DNA of 64,000 nucleotides from Shewanella glacialimarina. GTDB taxonomy: Bacteria; Pseudomonadota; Gammaproteobacteria; Enterobacterales; Shewanellaceae. A program made the position numbers and the translations under genes. The notes beneath the pieces were generated by a model. The model saw only the letters and a program-made list of their open reading frames with translations, searched no databases and was not told where the DNA came from. Of the stretch, positions 45,535 through 57,020 are shown piece after piece. Location of the stretch: the NCBI RefSeq assembly GCF_020511155.1, contig NZ_CP041216.1:3720001-3784000 (forward strand), in the 5' to 3' direction. Within the stretch, counting starts at the first letter, position 1. Each line of letters begins with the position of its first letter.

Positions 45535-46335
45535 TTACATCATCGCATTAGTACTTTCAAAAATCTTATCAGCAGACGCCGCAACAAATCCAGTATATAG
45601 CTTACCATTGTCCATTGGATAACGGCGGGCAAATTCATAAAAACAACTTGGAATTTCTGCATCACCATCGGTAAAGCTAACAACCACTTTATCTGCCATG
45701 GTAGAAGATTGCTCTAATAACACTTCAGGTGTGCCTTTAATTTCACCACCTGAAGCATTCAGTAAAAAGCCTGCGTCTTTCAAAGCTTGGTTCACATCTT
45801 CGATGCGCTCAAACTCTGGTAAATCATTTATTGATACTGTGAAATGGTTTGCTCTATAACCAATAGCAGCAACCCAGGCCGCATATTCACTTTCAGCCAG
45901 TAATGCTTGATAAGTGGCTTTATCAAGCTGCCAGTGACGGCCTGAATAGATGAAGTTATCTGCAACGGTTGCAGCAACATCAATCTGCTCAATAAAGCCT
46001 TTAATGGTTTGTTGCAGCGCAGGGCTAAACTCTTCCACTAACAATTCAGAAATAAACACTTTAGGTTGGCTTGGATCTGGATGTTCAAAATGCTTCGCTA
46101 TCAGCTTTTTCTGCTCAAACTTGTAATCACCGCAATCAACATAACCAATAGAGGTAAAATGCTTGGCCAGCACGCTAAGATTCACTTTAGCAATGTTAAA
46201 CGTACGCAGAGCGATATGATCATTAATGATCGGCGCACCTTTACTCAGCAATTGGTGAATTTTGGCTGCTGATGGGGTCATTTTTATATAGTCTTGCCAG
46301 ATAGCCGCAAATAACGAATTGACGTCAGTATGCAT
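45535..46335 (-). CDS. DUF1338 family protein (2-oxoadipate dioxygenase/HglS-like)
   Basis: A 266-residue protein of the DUF1338 family. Iron-binding candidates are the His of DHIALRTFN (~36), H-F-T-V-S-I (~174) and the late E in IPSCFYEFARRYP. Family members such as Pseudomonas HglS convert 2-oxoadipate to 2-hydroxyglutarate in lysine catabolism; others have no known substrate. It is downstream of astD on the same strand with a 127-bp gap, so it may act with amino-acid catabolism. Confidence 0.83.
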   Translation of the reverse strand: MHTDVNSLFAAIWQDYIKMTPSAAKIHQLLSKGAPIINDHIALRTFNIAKVNLSVLAKHFTSIGYVDCGDYKFEQKKLIAKHFEHPDPSQPKVFISELLVEEFSPALQQTIKGFIEQIDVAATVADNFIYSGRHWQLDKATYQALLAESEYAAWVAAIGYRANHFTVSINDLPEFERIEDVNQALKDAGFLLNASGGEIKGTPEVLLEQSSTMADKVVVSFTDGDAEIPSCFYEFARRYPMDNGKLYTGFVAASADKIFESTNAMM

Positions 46336-46462
46336 GGTAAAATCCTTCTAAAAAGCAGATCTTAATTGAGGTCGGGCAATAAGAATCTGTTAAATCACGC
46401 TAATTGCGCTTCAAGTATTTGCTTAAAGCGCGCTGGAACTTTGTCTAAAAATCAGACTAAAG

Positions 46463-47923
46463 TTAAATCGATAAACCAGGGCTTAAACTCGCTGGAAAAC
46501 TGACACTATCAGCTTCCATTGAAGCGACAGGGTAAGCACAGTAGTCTGCAGCATAAAATGCGCTAGCTCGATGATTACCTGAAGCACCAACACCACCAAA
46601 CGGTGCAGCACCAGAAGCACCTGTAATTTGTTTGTTCCAGTTAACAATGCCTGCACGAATACGCGCTAAGAAGTAATCGTAATCTTCTCTGCTGTCAGCT
46701 AATAAGCCAGCTGACAAACCATAACGGGTATCATTTGCAAGACGAATTGCTTCATCAAAATCACTGTAGCGAACTAACTGCAGTAAAGGTCCAAAATACT
46801 CATCATCTGGCAGTTTGGCTATCGCCGATACGTCAATCAAACCAGGAGAGACAATGCCCGTACCTGCTTCAACTTGTTTCAGTTCAATCAAGGACACGCC
46901 ACCTAAAGATTGCAATGTCGCTTGCGCAGCAACCATGCCACGCGCTGCCGTTTCAGAGATCATTGATCCCATAAATGGCTGTGGCTGAGCATTCCAGGCA
47001 CCGACTTTAATTTGTTTTACAGCAACGATAAGTGCAGCAATTAACGCATCGCCTTGAGCACCTGTTTCAACATATAAACGACGAGCACAAGTACAACGCT
47101 GGCCTGATGAAATATAGGCTGACTGAATAATATCGTGAACTGCCGCTTTAGTATCGCTAACGCCTTTAATGATTAACGGATTATTACCGCCCATTTCTAA
47201 GGCTAATATTTTACCTGGATGACCGGCATATTGTTGATGCAATATATGACCAGTTCGTGAACTACCTGTAAAGAATAAACCATCAATTTGAGGGTGAGAA
47301 GCAAGTGCTTTACCGGTATCAACTTCACCTTGAACCAGGTTAATAATCCCTTTTGGTAAGCCTGCTTTTTCCCAGCACTTTAGCATTAACTCAGCGACTT
47401 TAGGCGTTAATTCAGATGGCTTGAATACAACAGTATTACCCGCTAATAAGGCCGGTACGATATGACCATTAGGTAAGTGCCCAGGAAAATTATACGGGCC
47501 AAACACAGCAACAACACCGTGAGGCTTATGACGTAATACTGCACGACCTGCGGGTAAATCATTGGTCTCAGTGCCAGTGCGCTTGTCATGGGCTTTAGCT
47601 GACAAACCAATTTTTCCAATCATAGCGGCTGCTTCTGTCGCGGTTTCCCACTGTGGTTTACCCGTTTCTTGGGCAATAGTTTCAGCCATTTCAGCTTTAT
47701 GGGCTTCTAACTGATCACGGTAAGCTTCAACAATCGCTAAACGGCCTTGATAGCCTAGCATAAACCAATCAAACTGTGCAGCACGTGCGGCGTCAACCGC
47801 GCTGTCTACTTGAGCTGCAGTGGCTGTTTTGCCGTGCCAAATAACTTCGCCGTTGGCTGGGTTAATTGATTGCACATCATGGCCTTCGCCAGCTAACCAT
47901 TTACCTTGAATAAATTGAGTCAT
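46463..47923 (-). CDS. astD: Succinylglutamate-semialdehyde dehydrogenase
   Basis: NAD-dependent aldehyde dehydrogenase of the arginine succinyltransferase (AST) pathway. Catalytic Cys in [10 protein letters not shown] (~278), general base Glu in [10 protein letters not shown] (~245), oxyanion Asn in FGPYNFPGH, and EYFGPLLQ near the C-terminus. At 486 residues it is slightly shorter than E. coli's 492. It follows astA by nine bases (same strand). Confidence 0.95.
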   Translation of the reverse strand: MTQFIQGKWLAGEGHDVQSINPANGEVIWHGKTATAAQVDSAVDAARAAQFDWFMLGYQGRLAIVEAYRDQLEAHKAEMAETIAQETGKPQWETATEAAAMIGKIGLSAKAHDKRTGTETNDLPAGRAVLRHKPHGVVAVFGPYNFPGHLPNGHIVPALLAGNTVVFKPSELTPKVAELMLKCWEKAGLPKGIINLVQGEVDTGKALASHPQIDGLFFTGSSRTGHILHQQYAGHPGKILALEMGGNNPLIIKGVSDTKAAVHDIIQSAYISSGQRCTCARRLYVETGAQGDALIAALIVAVKQIKVGAWNAQPQPFMGSMISETAARGMVAAQATLQSLGGVSLIELKQVEAGTGIVSPGLIDVSAIAKLPDDEYFGPLLQLVRYSDFDEAIRLANDTRYGLSAGLLADSREDYDYFLARIRAGIVNWNKQITGASGAAPFGGVGASGNHRASAFYAADYCAYPVASMEADSVSFPASLSPGLSI

Positions 47924-47932
47924 CGTATATTC

Positions 47933-48952
47933 CTATAATGAAAGCACGCGAATTTGTTGACCGTCTTCCACCATTAGCCCTTGGGCAAGTTCTGGTGATA
48001 GAACAACATTATCGTGCTCATCAGATACTTTTAGCTTTGCCGCGGTTGCGCGATAATCAGCAAGCTTGGTATTTGAAATTATGAATTGGGTGTCGGTATG
48101 ATGCGCTTTGCCAATTTCAACTGTTAATAAACGACTGCGTTTAACCGACTTAATATCGCTTAATCCACATTCAACCGTTGGGCCACCATCAAAAATATCG
48201 ACATAGTTTCTAAACTTAAAGCCTTCAGCTTGCAGTAAACGCAAAGCTGGTTTGGTGTTTTGATGTACTTCACCAATCACTTTCTGGGCTTTTTTAGGCA
48301 GCAAGCACACATACACTGGGTTGCGCGGCATCATTTCAGCCATAAAGGCTTTTTTACCTAAACCTGACAGGTAATCAGCTTCAACAAAATCAATGCCAAG
48401 AAAATGCTTCTGGAGCCACTGGTAAAAAGGCGAGTCACCTTTGTCATCGCTGACACCCCGCATTTCAGCAATCACAGTCTCGCCGAAGCGGTGTTTATGC
48501 TGCGCCAACAATAAAAATCGTGAACGAGATAACATGCGACCATTATTGCCTTTACGGTATGCATCCTTTAAAAACAAAGTACATAATTCTGCCGCACCGG
48601 TATAGTCATGACATAACGTCAGGGTTTCAACTTCATTACGAACAGCAATTTGTTGTGAATGATAGACCTCAGTACCTAATCTGTAATGATAGAACGCATC
48701 TTCCATACCCACTGCGGCTTCAATACCACAGGTACCAACAACTTGTTGTGTGCTTGTGTCCTCAAGGACCATTAAATAGCTTTCATCGAAAGGCTTTTTA
48801 ACGTCTTTGGAAAAAGATGCTTCAGCCCTCGCAATCTTCGAACGCAGTAATTCTTCATTTACTGGTAAAGAAGTAAATCCGTGGCCAGACGCTACAGCAA
48901 TATCGTAGAGTGCTTGATAATCGTTGGCACGGATCGGACGTATGATTAACAT
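47933..48952 (-). CDS. astA: Arginine N-succinyltransferase
   Basis: First step of the AST pathway: succinyl-CoA plus arginine. The N-terminus LIIRPIRANDYQALYDIAVASGHGFTSLP is typical, as are MVLEDTSTQQVVGTCGIEA and FDGGPTVEC. A good GAGGAG ribosome binding site. At 339 residues (E. coli 344) it is full length. Lies between astC/argD and astD; the succinylarginine dihydrolase astB and desuccinylase astE are not in the window. Confidence 0.95.
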   Translation of the reverse strand: MLIIRPIRANDYQALYDIAVASGHGFTSLPVNEELLRSKIARAEASFSKDVKKPFDESYLMVLEDTSTQQVVGTCGIEAAVGMEDAFYHYRLGTEVYHSQQIAVRNEVETLTLCHDYTGAAELCTLFLKDAYRKGNNGRMLSRSRFLLLAQHKHRFGETVIAEMRGVSDDKGDSPFYQWLQKHFLGIDFVEADYLSGLGKKAFMAEMMPRNPVYVCLLPKKAQKVIGEVHQNTKPALRLLQAEGFKFRNYVDIFDGGPTVECGLSDIKSVKRSRLLTVEIGKAHHTDTQFIISNTKLADYRATAAKLKVSDEHDNVVLSPELAQGLMVEDGQQIRVLSL

Positions 48953-49027
48953 CTAAATCTCCTCATGGTGCTAGATGAATAAGGCGTTCACAACTAAGGT
49001 AGACGCCTTTATCTAACACTGACCCAA

Positions 49028-49061
49028 ACAAAAGGAGCGCAGCAAGCTGTACTCCTTTTGT
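49028..49061 (-). terminator. Hairpin between astC/argD and astA
   Basis: Perfect 10-bp stem ACAAAAGGAG / CTCCTTTTGT with a 14-nt loop, right after the astC/argD stop on the minus strand. The T-run is short (TTTTGTTT), so it may be a partial terminator that lowers astA-astD transcription or an RNA-stability element. Confidence 0.6.
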
Positions 49062-49062
49062 A

Positions 49063-50628
<1,566 letters not shown>

Positions 50629-51771
50629 TTAAGTTAGATCTAACTTACGGTAGTTTTGCGCTTTTAGACGGATCACTTCTTGTTGACTAAATTCATAATA
50701 ATCAAGCATCACTTTTCGCTCTTGTGGTGCGAGTAATTGATGTTCTTCTAATAATATTATTTTAGCAAAGCAACTTGCTTTGGCTACGATAGATGCATCA
50801 ATCGATAACTCATTAAAATGATAATCTTGATCTAATTCTTTTAACACTTTGGTAATCGAGCTTTGTTCAAAATCTAGCTGTTCAAGTAATTGCCAGTTTA
50901 AGTGATGCCCATGATCAATAACTTGGTTAAAAACTTGCTGTGCAGGAAACTCTGTCGCCATCACAGCATCATAAACTTCTTTATCGCGGCTGCCACTAGC
51001 CTCTCTCAGCCAGGTGCCCCAATACTTTTCAAATAATCGTGCGCTATTAGATAAAATAACTGAGGTGCCTAATTGATACAAAAGTGCGCAGGTGTAGCTG
51101 ATATGTGTAGGACGGTTATGCAATATCGCTAACGCTTGCGCAGCAATAGCGGTAATCATGCTGTATCGCCACAACTTTCGGGTTGTCCAAAGTAGATTGG
51201 CATGACCACTTGGTAGCCAATTTCTGATACAAAAATAGGGGATCAACAAGCGTAAATTTTCTAAACCGATATAATTCAATATCAATTTAATATCCGTGAC
51301 CTGTACATCTGAGTTTTTGGGACGTCTGTGTGTAGATGCAGGGCTGTTTATCAAGGTAATAAGATCCCTCGTTAACCAAGGAAGGCTAGCTATAATAGGC
51401 CGGATACGATTAATATTAGGATCTTTTTCTAGTAGCAAATCAAGCAATAAAATTTGACTATCTTGTATACCTGAGCTGGCTAACAAACTGTCTAGGTTGG
51501 TTAGCTTATGTTCAACGGCATTATTAACGGTATCGACAAGTTGAGCAGAAATAGCCTTATAAATAGCTTTAGCTTCAGCCTGCTTATCTAACCTAAGCTG
51601 AATAGCTTTACGCTCGATATCTAATTTATTGGCATCTTGTTCCAGTTTTTCATTAGCATCATCCTCCATGGCGGCCGCTTTATGCTTGCCAACAATAAGG
51701 TGTTGATATAGACGCCGTTCAATTTCAATCAATTTACCAGGACGCACGCCACCCGCTGTTGATACTGTCAC
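50629..51771 (-). CDS. HDOD domain protein
   Basis: A 380-residue cytoplasmic protein with a GTG start (AAGG upstream). The N-terminal ~70 residues are charged helix (KLEQDANKLDIERKAIQLRLDK). The HDOD domain (~110-310) has LLDLLLEKDPNINRIRPIIA, LILNYIGLENLRLLIPYF and YTCALLYQLGTSVIL. HDOD proteins are degenerate HD-like signalling modules without the metal-binding HD pair, which is absent here too. Role unknown. Confidence 0.85.
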   Translation of the reverse strand: MTVSTAGGVRPGKLIEIERRLYQHLIVGKHKAAAMEDDANEKLEQDANKLDIERKAIQLRLDKQAEAKAIYKAISAQLVDTVNNAVEHKLTNLDSLLASSGIQDSQILLLDLLLEKDPNINRIRPIIASLPWLTRDLITLINSPASTHRRPKNSDVQVTDIKLILNYIGLENLRLLIPYFCIRNWLPSGHANLLWTTRKLWRYSMITAIAAQALAILHNRPTHISYTCALLYQLGTSVILSNSARLFEKYWGTWLREASGSRDKEVYDAVMATEFPAQQVFNQVIDHGHHLNWQLLEQLDFEQSSITKVLKELDQDYHFNELSIDASIVAKASCFAKIILLEEHQLLAPQERKVMLDYYEFSQQEVIRLKAQNYRKLDLT

Positions 51772-51810
51772 TCAAATAAACCTTGTAATTAATTATAGAT
51801 AACATAATAA

Positions 51811-51842
51811 AAATTAAGGCTTCCTAAAGGAAGCCTTAATTT
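51811..51842 (-). terminator. Intrinsic terminator of the S9 peptidase gene
   Basis: Perfect 14-bp stem AAATTAAGGCTTCC / GGAAGCCTTAATTT, 4-nt loop; on the minus strand a T-rich tract follows. Confidence 0.85.
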
Positions 51843-51854
51843 GATTAACCAAGG

Positions 51855-54362
51855 TTATTTCTTTAACTCTTGTTCAAATAGTTTATAAATTCGACGATAT
51901 TCATCTAACCAGCTTGATGGCTGTTTAAAACCATGGGGTTCGACAGGATAAATTGCCGTTTCAAACATCGGTTTTTCAAGTTCAATTAAACGTTGCACTA
52001 GGCGCACGCTATCCTGGAAGAAAACGTTATCATCCAATACACCTGTCATAATCAATAACGGTTTTTGCAATCCATCAGCATGTTCAATTGGCGAACTACG
52101 CTCATAGGCAATAGGGTCGATATCCGGTGTATTGAGGATATTAGAGGTATACGGCGCATTATAATGTGCCCAATCCGTTACAGGACGTAATGCAGCTCCT
52201 GCCTGGAATAACTCTGGTTCATTAAATAATGCCATAAAGGTTAAGAAGCCACCGTATGAACCGCCATAAGTACCGACTTTAGCCGCATCAACATTGACGT
52301 TATTTGTCATCCAAGACACACCATCTTTTAAATCTTCAACTTCAGGTGTGCCCATATTACGGTAAACGGCTGTTCGCCAATCGCGACCATAACCTTTCGA
52401 ACCACGAAAATCCATGTCCATCACCACATAGCCCTGTTGCGCTAACATGTTGTGGAACATAAATTCACGGAAGTATCCTGAAAAGCCATAATGGGCATTT
52501 TGCAGGTAACCTGCCCCATGATTAAAAATAACAGCTGGGTATTTGTCAGCGCCTTGTGCCTCGAAGCCTTGAGGTAAATACACTCTGGCGTAAACATCAC
52601 CCGCACCATGGTTGGAAGGCACTGCAACGACTTGAGGGGCTTGCCAAGCATATGATTTGAACGCATCACTTGTGTAATCAGTTAATTGAGAAATTTTTCC
52701 GCCAATAGGCTGAAGGTACAACTCGTTAGGTTTAATGAGTGACGAAGCATCAAGTAGTAAAGATTGGCCATCTGGGCTTAACACATACGATAAAGTACCA
52801 AACCAGTTAGTCAGCTGCTGAATTTTTCCAGATTCAATTTCTACACGGTAAACGTTATAACTACCAGGATGATCGGCATTAGCCCGATACACAATATGCT
52901 TAGCGTCTGGCGATAATGTCACATCATCAACCACAAACTTACCTTGAGTCAGTGCTCGTGCTTTTTGGCCCACTGTTTTTACATATAAATGTGAATAACC
53001 CGTTTCTTCTGATAAAAAGTAAAAGCTATCAGAGTTAGGCAACCAACCATATTGATTGAAATTATAGTTAACCCATGCATCGTCATGTAAGCGATGTTCA
53101 GTTGTTAAGGATCCTTTATCTAGATCAACTGAAGCTATCCAGCGATCTTTATTGTCAACGGCTTCTATCATAACAAGCAGTTTATTTTTTGTTGGGTGCC
53201 ATTGAATCGCGCTTTGGCTCCACTCCCAATCTTGCATTAATTGAATTAAACGTGGTGATTTTTTGCTTTCATATTTCTCATCCTTAGCCACTGCATTTTC
53301 TTGTTTAACGTCAGCAAGCACATCTTCATCAAAACCCGTTAGCCCTTCGATGGTAATATCTTTTTTAACATGTTCAGTTAAATCTAATAATACTAAACGT
53401 TGACCAGGAAATTTATCTTCGGCAACTCTAGATCTCGCTGGCACAGCATCAACATAGCCATCTTGCCCAAGATAATTAGGCATAATGTCGTGTTCTGCTC
53501 GCCAGGAATAATTTTTGTCAGTTAAGGCCAAAATGGCATAGCGTCCATCAGCCGACAAACTGATATCAGAAACCACTTCAGAATCACCTAAATACCAGGT
53601 CTTGGCAGCAAAGCTAGGATCGGCATCCGCTAACTGTTGTTGGTATTGTTGCTGTGCTTTGGCGTTATCATGCTGCAGTGCAACATATTCGATTAAACGA
53701 TGTTGCTGCTTAGCAATATAAGAGCTTGGATCCTGGATTAGTTTAGGCTCATTTGCCATTTGGATATTAGCAATCTGTTCAATCAATCCTGATGACTGAT
53801 GTAAACGAAAAATATTATTTCCCTGCCAGTAAGCTAAATCACCATTAGAAAGAAAACGCACACCGCTTATGGCAGCATTTTGTTTAGTCACTTGCTTGAT
53901 TTCACCATCAGTTAAATCTTTAACAAAAAGGTTGCCCTGGTAAAGGTAGGCTTTTTTAGTGCCAGCTAAATTAAGTACCGCGTTTTTTTGATCGGCTAAA
54001 TGCAGTTGATCTAAATTTAGTTTACTAGCCGTTTTTTGATCTACACCTTGTAGGTAATAATCCGCTACAGGCGCTTGGTGGGCTTGGCGTTTATAATAAA
54101 CGGACTGGCTATCGTCTGACCAATAAGCATCTTGGGCAAAAATGCCCATCCAATCTGGGTTAGCCATGATTTGGTTTAACGTTAATGGCTGTTCGGCTTT
54201 TGGTGGCTGCTCTAAGGGTACTTGAACAAATAAGTTATTGCTCAGGGTATTAGTTTGAGCAGGGGCTTGTGCTGTAGCGCTGCATCCACTGACAAGTGCC
54301 AGTGTTAACGCACTAAAAGCAAAACGACGAATGAAAGGCGAAGTGATCGCAAAACCAGACAT
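51855..54362 (-). CDS. S9 family prolyl oligopeptidase (DPP-IV-like), probable lipoprotein
   Basis: An 835-residue secreted serine peptidase. The signal peptide has a lipobox (LALVSGCSA, Cys lipidated). A beta-propeller (~60-560) with repeated WSDD/YRANADHPG blades is followed by the alpha/beta hydrolase: nucleophile GTYGGSYGGFLTF (~690), Asp in GVLDDNVFFQ and His in VEPHGFKQP. Cleaves Xaa-Pro or similar N-terminal dipeptides (family knowledge). It lies alone behind a strong terminator. Confidence 0.93.
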   Translation of the reverse strand: MSGFAITSPFIRRFAFSALTLALVSGCSATAQAPAQTNTLSNNLFVQVPLEQPPKAEQPLTLNQIMANPDWMGIFAQDAYWSDDSQSVYYKRQAHQAPVADYYLQGVDQKTASKLNLDQLHLADQKNAVLNLAGTKKAYLYQGNLFVKDLTDGEIKQVTKQNAAISGVRFLSNGDLAYWQGNNIFRLHQSSGLIEQIANIQMANEPKLIQDPSSYIAKQQHRLIEYVALQHDNAKAQQQYQQQLADADPSFAAKTWYLGDSEVVSDISLSADGRYAILALTDKNYSWRAEHDIMPNYLGQDGYVDAVPARSRVAEDKFPGQRLVLLDLTEHVKKDITIEGLTGFDEDVLADVKQENAVAKDEKYESKKSPRLIQLMQDWEWSQSAIQWHPTKNKLLVMIEAVDNKDRWIASVDLDKGSLTTEHRLHDDAWVNYNFNQYGWLPNSDSFYFLSEETGYSHLYVKTVGQKARALTQGKFVVDDVTLSPDAKHIVYRANADHPGSYNVYRVEIESGKIQQLTNWFGTLSYVLSPDGQSLLLDASSLIKPNELYLQPIGGKISQLTDYTSDAFKSYAWQAPQVVAVPSNHGAGDVYARVYLPQGFEAQGADKYPAVIFNHGAGYLQNAHYGFSGYFREFMFHNMLAQQGYVVMDMDFRGSKGYGRDWRTAVYRNMGTPEVEDLKDGVSWMTNNVNVDAAKVGTYGGSYGGFLTFMALFNEPELFQAGAALRPVTDWAHYNAPYTSNILNTPDIDPIAYERSSPIEHADGLQKPLLIMTGVLDDNVFFQDSVRLVQRLIELEKPMFETAIYPVEPHGFKQPSSWLDEYRRIYKLFEQELKK

Positions 54363-54497
54363 AATTATCCCTATAATGAAGATGTTATTATTTTAGGGAT
54401 ACTTTATAGCACAATTGTATACGATATTTCGCGCAGATTTATGGGGAAAGTTGTAACAGAATGACTTTATAAATCGCATTATAAAACCACTTTTACA

Positions 54498-55067
54498 TCA
54501 TTGGCGAAGAAAATTAGCCAACAATTCATGACCCTGTTCGGTCAATATTGCCTCAGGGTGAAATTGCACACTGTAAAGCGGCATATTAAGATGGCTCATA
54601 CCCATTATCTCACGGCCATGAATGGGGTCGTCGAACCAGGCATCAAGGACAAAACCTTCAGGCAATACATCAACAAGTAATGAATGATAACGAGCAACGG
54701 TTAACGGCTGATTTAACCCTTGAAATAAACCTTTACCAGTATGCTTTATGGCACTGGTTTTTCCATGCATAACCCGCTTTGCGCGTACCACATTAGCACC
54801 GAAAACCTGCGCGATAACTTGATGGCCTAAACACACCCCAAGAATAGGTAACTTGCCGGCAAAATGGCGAACAACATCAAGTGAAACTCCAGCCTCATTA
54901 GGGGAACAGGGGCCGGGTGATATCACAATGTGCGTCGGTGATATACTCTCTATATCAGCAAGAGTAATTTCGTCATTTCGCTTAACCACTATATCTTCAC
55001 CTAGTGCTTGAAGATATTGCACTAAATTAAAGGTAAAAGAATCGTAATTATCTATCATTAGCAACAT
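54498..55067 (-). CDS. pabA: Aminodeoxychorismate/anthranilate synthase glutamine amidotransferase
   Basis: Class I glutaminase that supplies ammonia for p-aminobenzoate (and perhaps anthranilate). [17 protein letters not shown]-terminus; oxyanion [12 protein letters not shown]; nucleophile Cys in [14 protein letters not shown] (~79); His/Glu in [13 protein letters not shown] at 55067, after GGACAG; the frame extends to a TTG at 55079. At 189 residues it is the usual length. The partner pabB is not in the window. Confidence 0.93.
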   Translation of the reverse strand: MLLMIDNYDSFTFNLVQYLQALGEDIVVKRNDEITLADIESISPTHIVISPGPCSPNEAGVSLDVVRHFAGKLPILGVCLGHQVIAQVFGANVVRAKRVMHGKTSAIKHTGKGLFQGLNQPLTVARYHSLLVDVLPEGFVLDAWFDDPIHGREIMGMSHLNMPLYSVQFHPEAILTEQGHELLANFLRQ

Positions 55068-55102
55068 GTAACTGTCCAACTAAGTGGATATAACACCATT
55101 AA

Positions 55103-55128
55103 AAAAACCAGCCAAAGGGCTGGTTTTT
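55103..55128 (-). terminator. Intrinsic terminator of sspA-sspB
   Basis: Perfect 11-bp stem AAAAACCAGCC / GGCTGGTTTTT with a 4-nt loop; lies between pabA and sspB and has a T-run on both strands. Fits the end of sspB. Confidence 0.85.
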
Positions 55129-55144
55129 AGTAGACCTTATGTTG

Positions 55145-55597
55145 TTATTTTACAACAGTGAGGTGGCTTTTACGCTTAGGTTTGTCATCAGTTTTTTCTG
55201 GTACTGATTTATCTATCGTAGTATCAACAGAAGCTAAACCTGGTGATGTCACTTTAGTCTCATCATCAATAATATAAGCATCTTCTATATCAAATACGGT
55301 ACCAGAACCATTTTCACGCGCGTAGATAGCAATAATAGATGCCATAGGCAAGTAAACTTGCTGAGGTACGCCGCCAAAACGGGCACTGAATTCAACTGCG
55401 TCATTATTCATTTGTAAATTAACTACAGCACCTGTGGCGATATTTAATACAATTTGTCCATCTTTAACAAATTGCTGAGGTACTTGAGTATCTTTTACAA
55501 ATGCATCAACCACAACATGCGGCGTAAAGTGGTTATCCATCAACCACTCATAATAAGCCCGCAATAAATAAGGACGGTTTGGAGTAATGCTTTTCAT
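55145..55597 (-). CDS. sspB: ClpXP adaptor SspB
   Basis: Adaptor that tethers ssrA-tagged proteins to ClpXP. The N-terminal substrate-binding domain includes RPYLLRAYYEWLMDNHFTPH and the middle GGVPQQVYLPMASIIAIYARENG. The C-terminal acidic linker ends in the basic ClpX-binding tail (KPKRKSHLTVVK). The start overlaps the sspA stop by one base. Operon with sspA. Confidence 0.96.
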   Translation of the reverse strand: MKSITPNRPYLLRAYYEWLMDNHFTPHVVVDAFVKDTQVPQQFVKDGQIVLNIATGAVVNLQMNNDAVEFSARFGGVPQQVYLPMASIIAIYARENGSGTVFDIEDAYIIDDETKVTSPGLASVDTTIDKSVPEKTDDKPKRKSHLTVVK

Positions 55598-56226
55598 TAC
55601 ATACCCATGCGCATTTCGCGCTCAGCCTCTGTTAATGATGCTTTAAATGATTCACGCTCAAAAATACGTGTCATATAAGCATTAATCTCTTTGGCAGTAC
55701 GAGGATCTAAATTGATACCTAATACAGGCAGACGCCACAATAGTGGGCCTAAATAACAGTCAGCTAAACCAAAGTCTTCGTTCATGAAGTAAGGCATTTC
55801 AGCAAATACTGGTGCCAAAGCAACTAAACTTTCAGTTAACTCTTTACGAGCAGCATCAGCTTTATCACCATTGCGAATACGATCAACAAGTACGTACCAA
55901 TCGGTATCGATGCGATGCATCATCAAGCGGCTTTGACCGCGTGATACAGGGTAAACAGGCATAAGTGGTGGATGCGGGAAACGCTCGTCCAAATATTCCA
56001 TGATGATACGAGATTCATATAACACTAATTCGCGGTCAACTAACGTTGGCACAGAGTTATATGGATTTACTTCAAGTAAATCTTCTGGCATTTCACTTGG
56101 GTCTACCTGTAAAACATCAACGGTAACCCCTTTCTCAGCCAATACGATACGCACTTGATGGCTATATAAATCATCGGCACCTGAAAACAGTGTCATGATA
56201 GAGCGTTTGTTGGCAGCTACAGCCAT
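55597..56226 (-). CDS. sspA: Stringent starvation protein A
   Basis: GST-fold protein that binds RNA polymerase. It has an N-terminal thioredoxin-like half (MTLFSGADDLYSHQVRIVLAEKG; NSVPTLVDRELVLYESRIIMEYLDERFPHPPLMP) and a helical C-terminal half (LADCYLGPLLWRLPVLGI). The catalytic Cys/Ser of true GSTs is absent. At 209 residues it matches E. coli's 212. First gene of sspA-sspB. Confidence 0.96.
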   Translation of the reverse strand: MAVAANKRSIMTLFSGADDLYSHQVRIVLAEKGVTVDVLQVDPSEMPEDLLEVNPYNSVPTLVDRELVLYESRIIMEYLDERFPHPPLMPVYPVSRGQSRLMMHRIDTDWYVLVDRIRNGDKADAARKELTESLVALAPVFAEMPYFMNEDFGLADCYLGPLLWRLPVLGINLDPRTAKEINAYMTRIFERESFKASLTEAEREMRMGM

Positions 56227-56258
56227 TTATACTCTCCAGAAATCTAAAAAAACAAAAC

Positions 56259-56283
56259 AAACGAGGGGCTAAGCCCCTCGTTT
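56259..56283 (-). terminator. Intrinsic terminator of petABC
   Basis: Perfect 12-bp GC-rich stem AAACGAGGGGCT / AGCCCCTCGTTT. On the minus strand it follows petC and is followed by a T-rich tract (GTTTGTTTTGTTTTTTT). Confidence 0.85.
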
Positions 56284-56321
56284 ACATTACGCGGATAATA
56301 CATTTTACCCGTTATTTGATG

Positions 56322-57020
56322 CTAGTGCACATCTTTCCAGTATTCTTTCTTCAACAAGTAAGCAATGATGAAGAAAATAAACAGGAATCCGAGTACCCAC
56401 CAACCTAATGCTTCACGCTCTAACTTAACAGGGTCGCCTGAATAAACGAGGAAACCGGTTAAGTCACGTACAGCTTGGTCGTACTCTTCAGCAGACATTG
56501 AGCCACCTGTAGTCACTAGATTGCCATGTTCATCTTTTACACTAAGACCTTGAAGATCTTGTAAAACATGTGGCATACCGACTAGTGGAAATACTGTGTT
56601 ATTAACACCAAATGGACGGCTTTCATCAGCGTAGAAACCTTTTAGGTAAGTGTAAACCCAATCGGCACCACGTACGCGAGCAACTAAGGTTAAGTCTGGT
56701 GGCGCTGCACCGAACCATTTAGCTGCATCAACCGTAGGAATGGCGTTTTCCATTAATTCACCCATTTTAGCATCGGTGAACATGTACTTGTTACGCATAT
56801 CGTCTGTTGAAATACCTAAATCGGTAGCAACACGGTCATAACGTTGGTACTGAGTACTGTGACAACCAGAACAATAATGTTGGAATAAATCCAAACCACG
56901 CTCTAGTGATGCTTTGTCATGCAGGTCAACGTTAGCACTTTCTAAATCAACTTCATGTCCACCTGCTGCCATTGCGAGCGATGGCAACAATGTAACTAAT
57001 GCTATTAATAACTTTTTCAT
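56322..57020 (-). CDS. petC: Cytochrome c1 of the bc1 complex
   Basis: Membrane-anchored periplasmic c-type cytochrome of complex III. Signal peptide (KKLLIALVTLLPSLAMA), heme site CSGCH (~50), axial Met region (MPHVLQDL), C-terminal anchor WVLGFLFIFFIIAYLLKK. At 232 residues it is of typical size. Overlaps the petB stop by one base. Last gene of petABC. Confidence 0.96.
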   Translation of the reverse strand: MKKLLIALVTLLPSLAMAAGGHEVDLESANVDLHDKASLERGLDLFQHYCSGCHSTQYQRYDRVATDLGISTDDMRNKYMFTDAKMGELMENAIPTVDAAKWFGAAPPDLTLVARVRGADWVYTYLKGFYADESRPFGVNNTVFPLVGMPHVLQDLQGLSVKDEHGNLVTTGGSMSAEEYDQAVRDLTGFLVYSGDPVKLEREALGWWVLGFLFIFFIIAYLLKKEYWKDVH

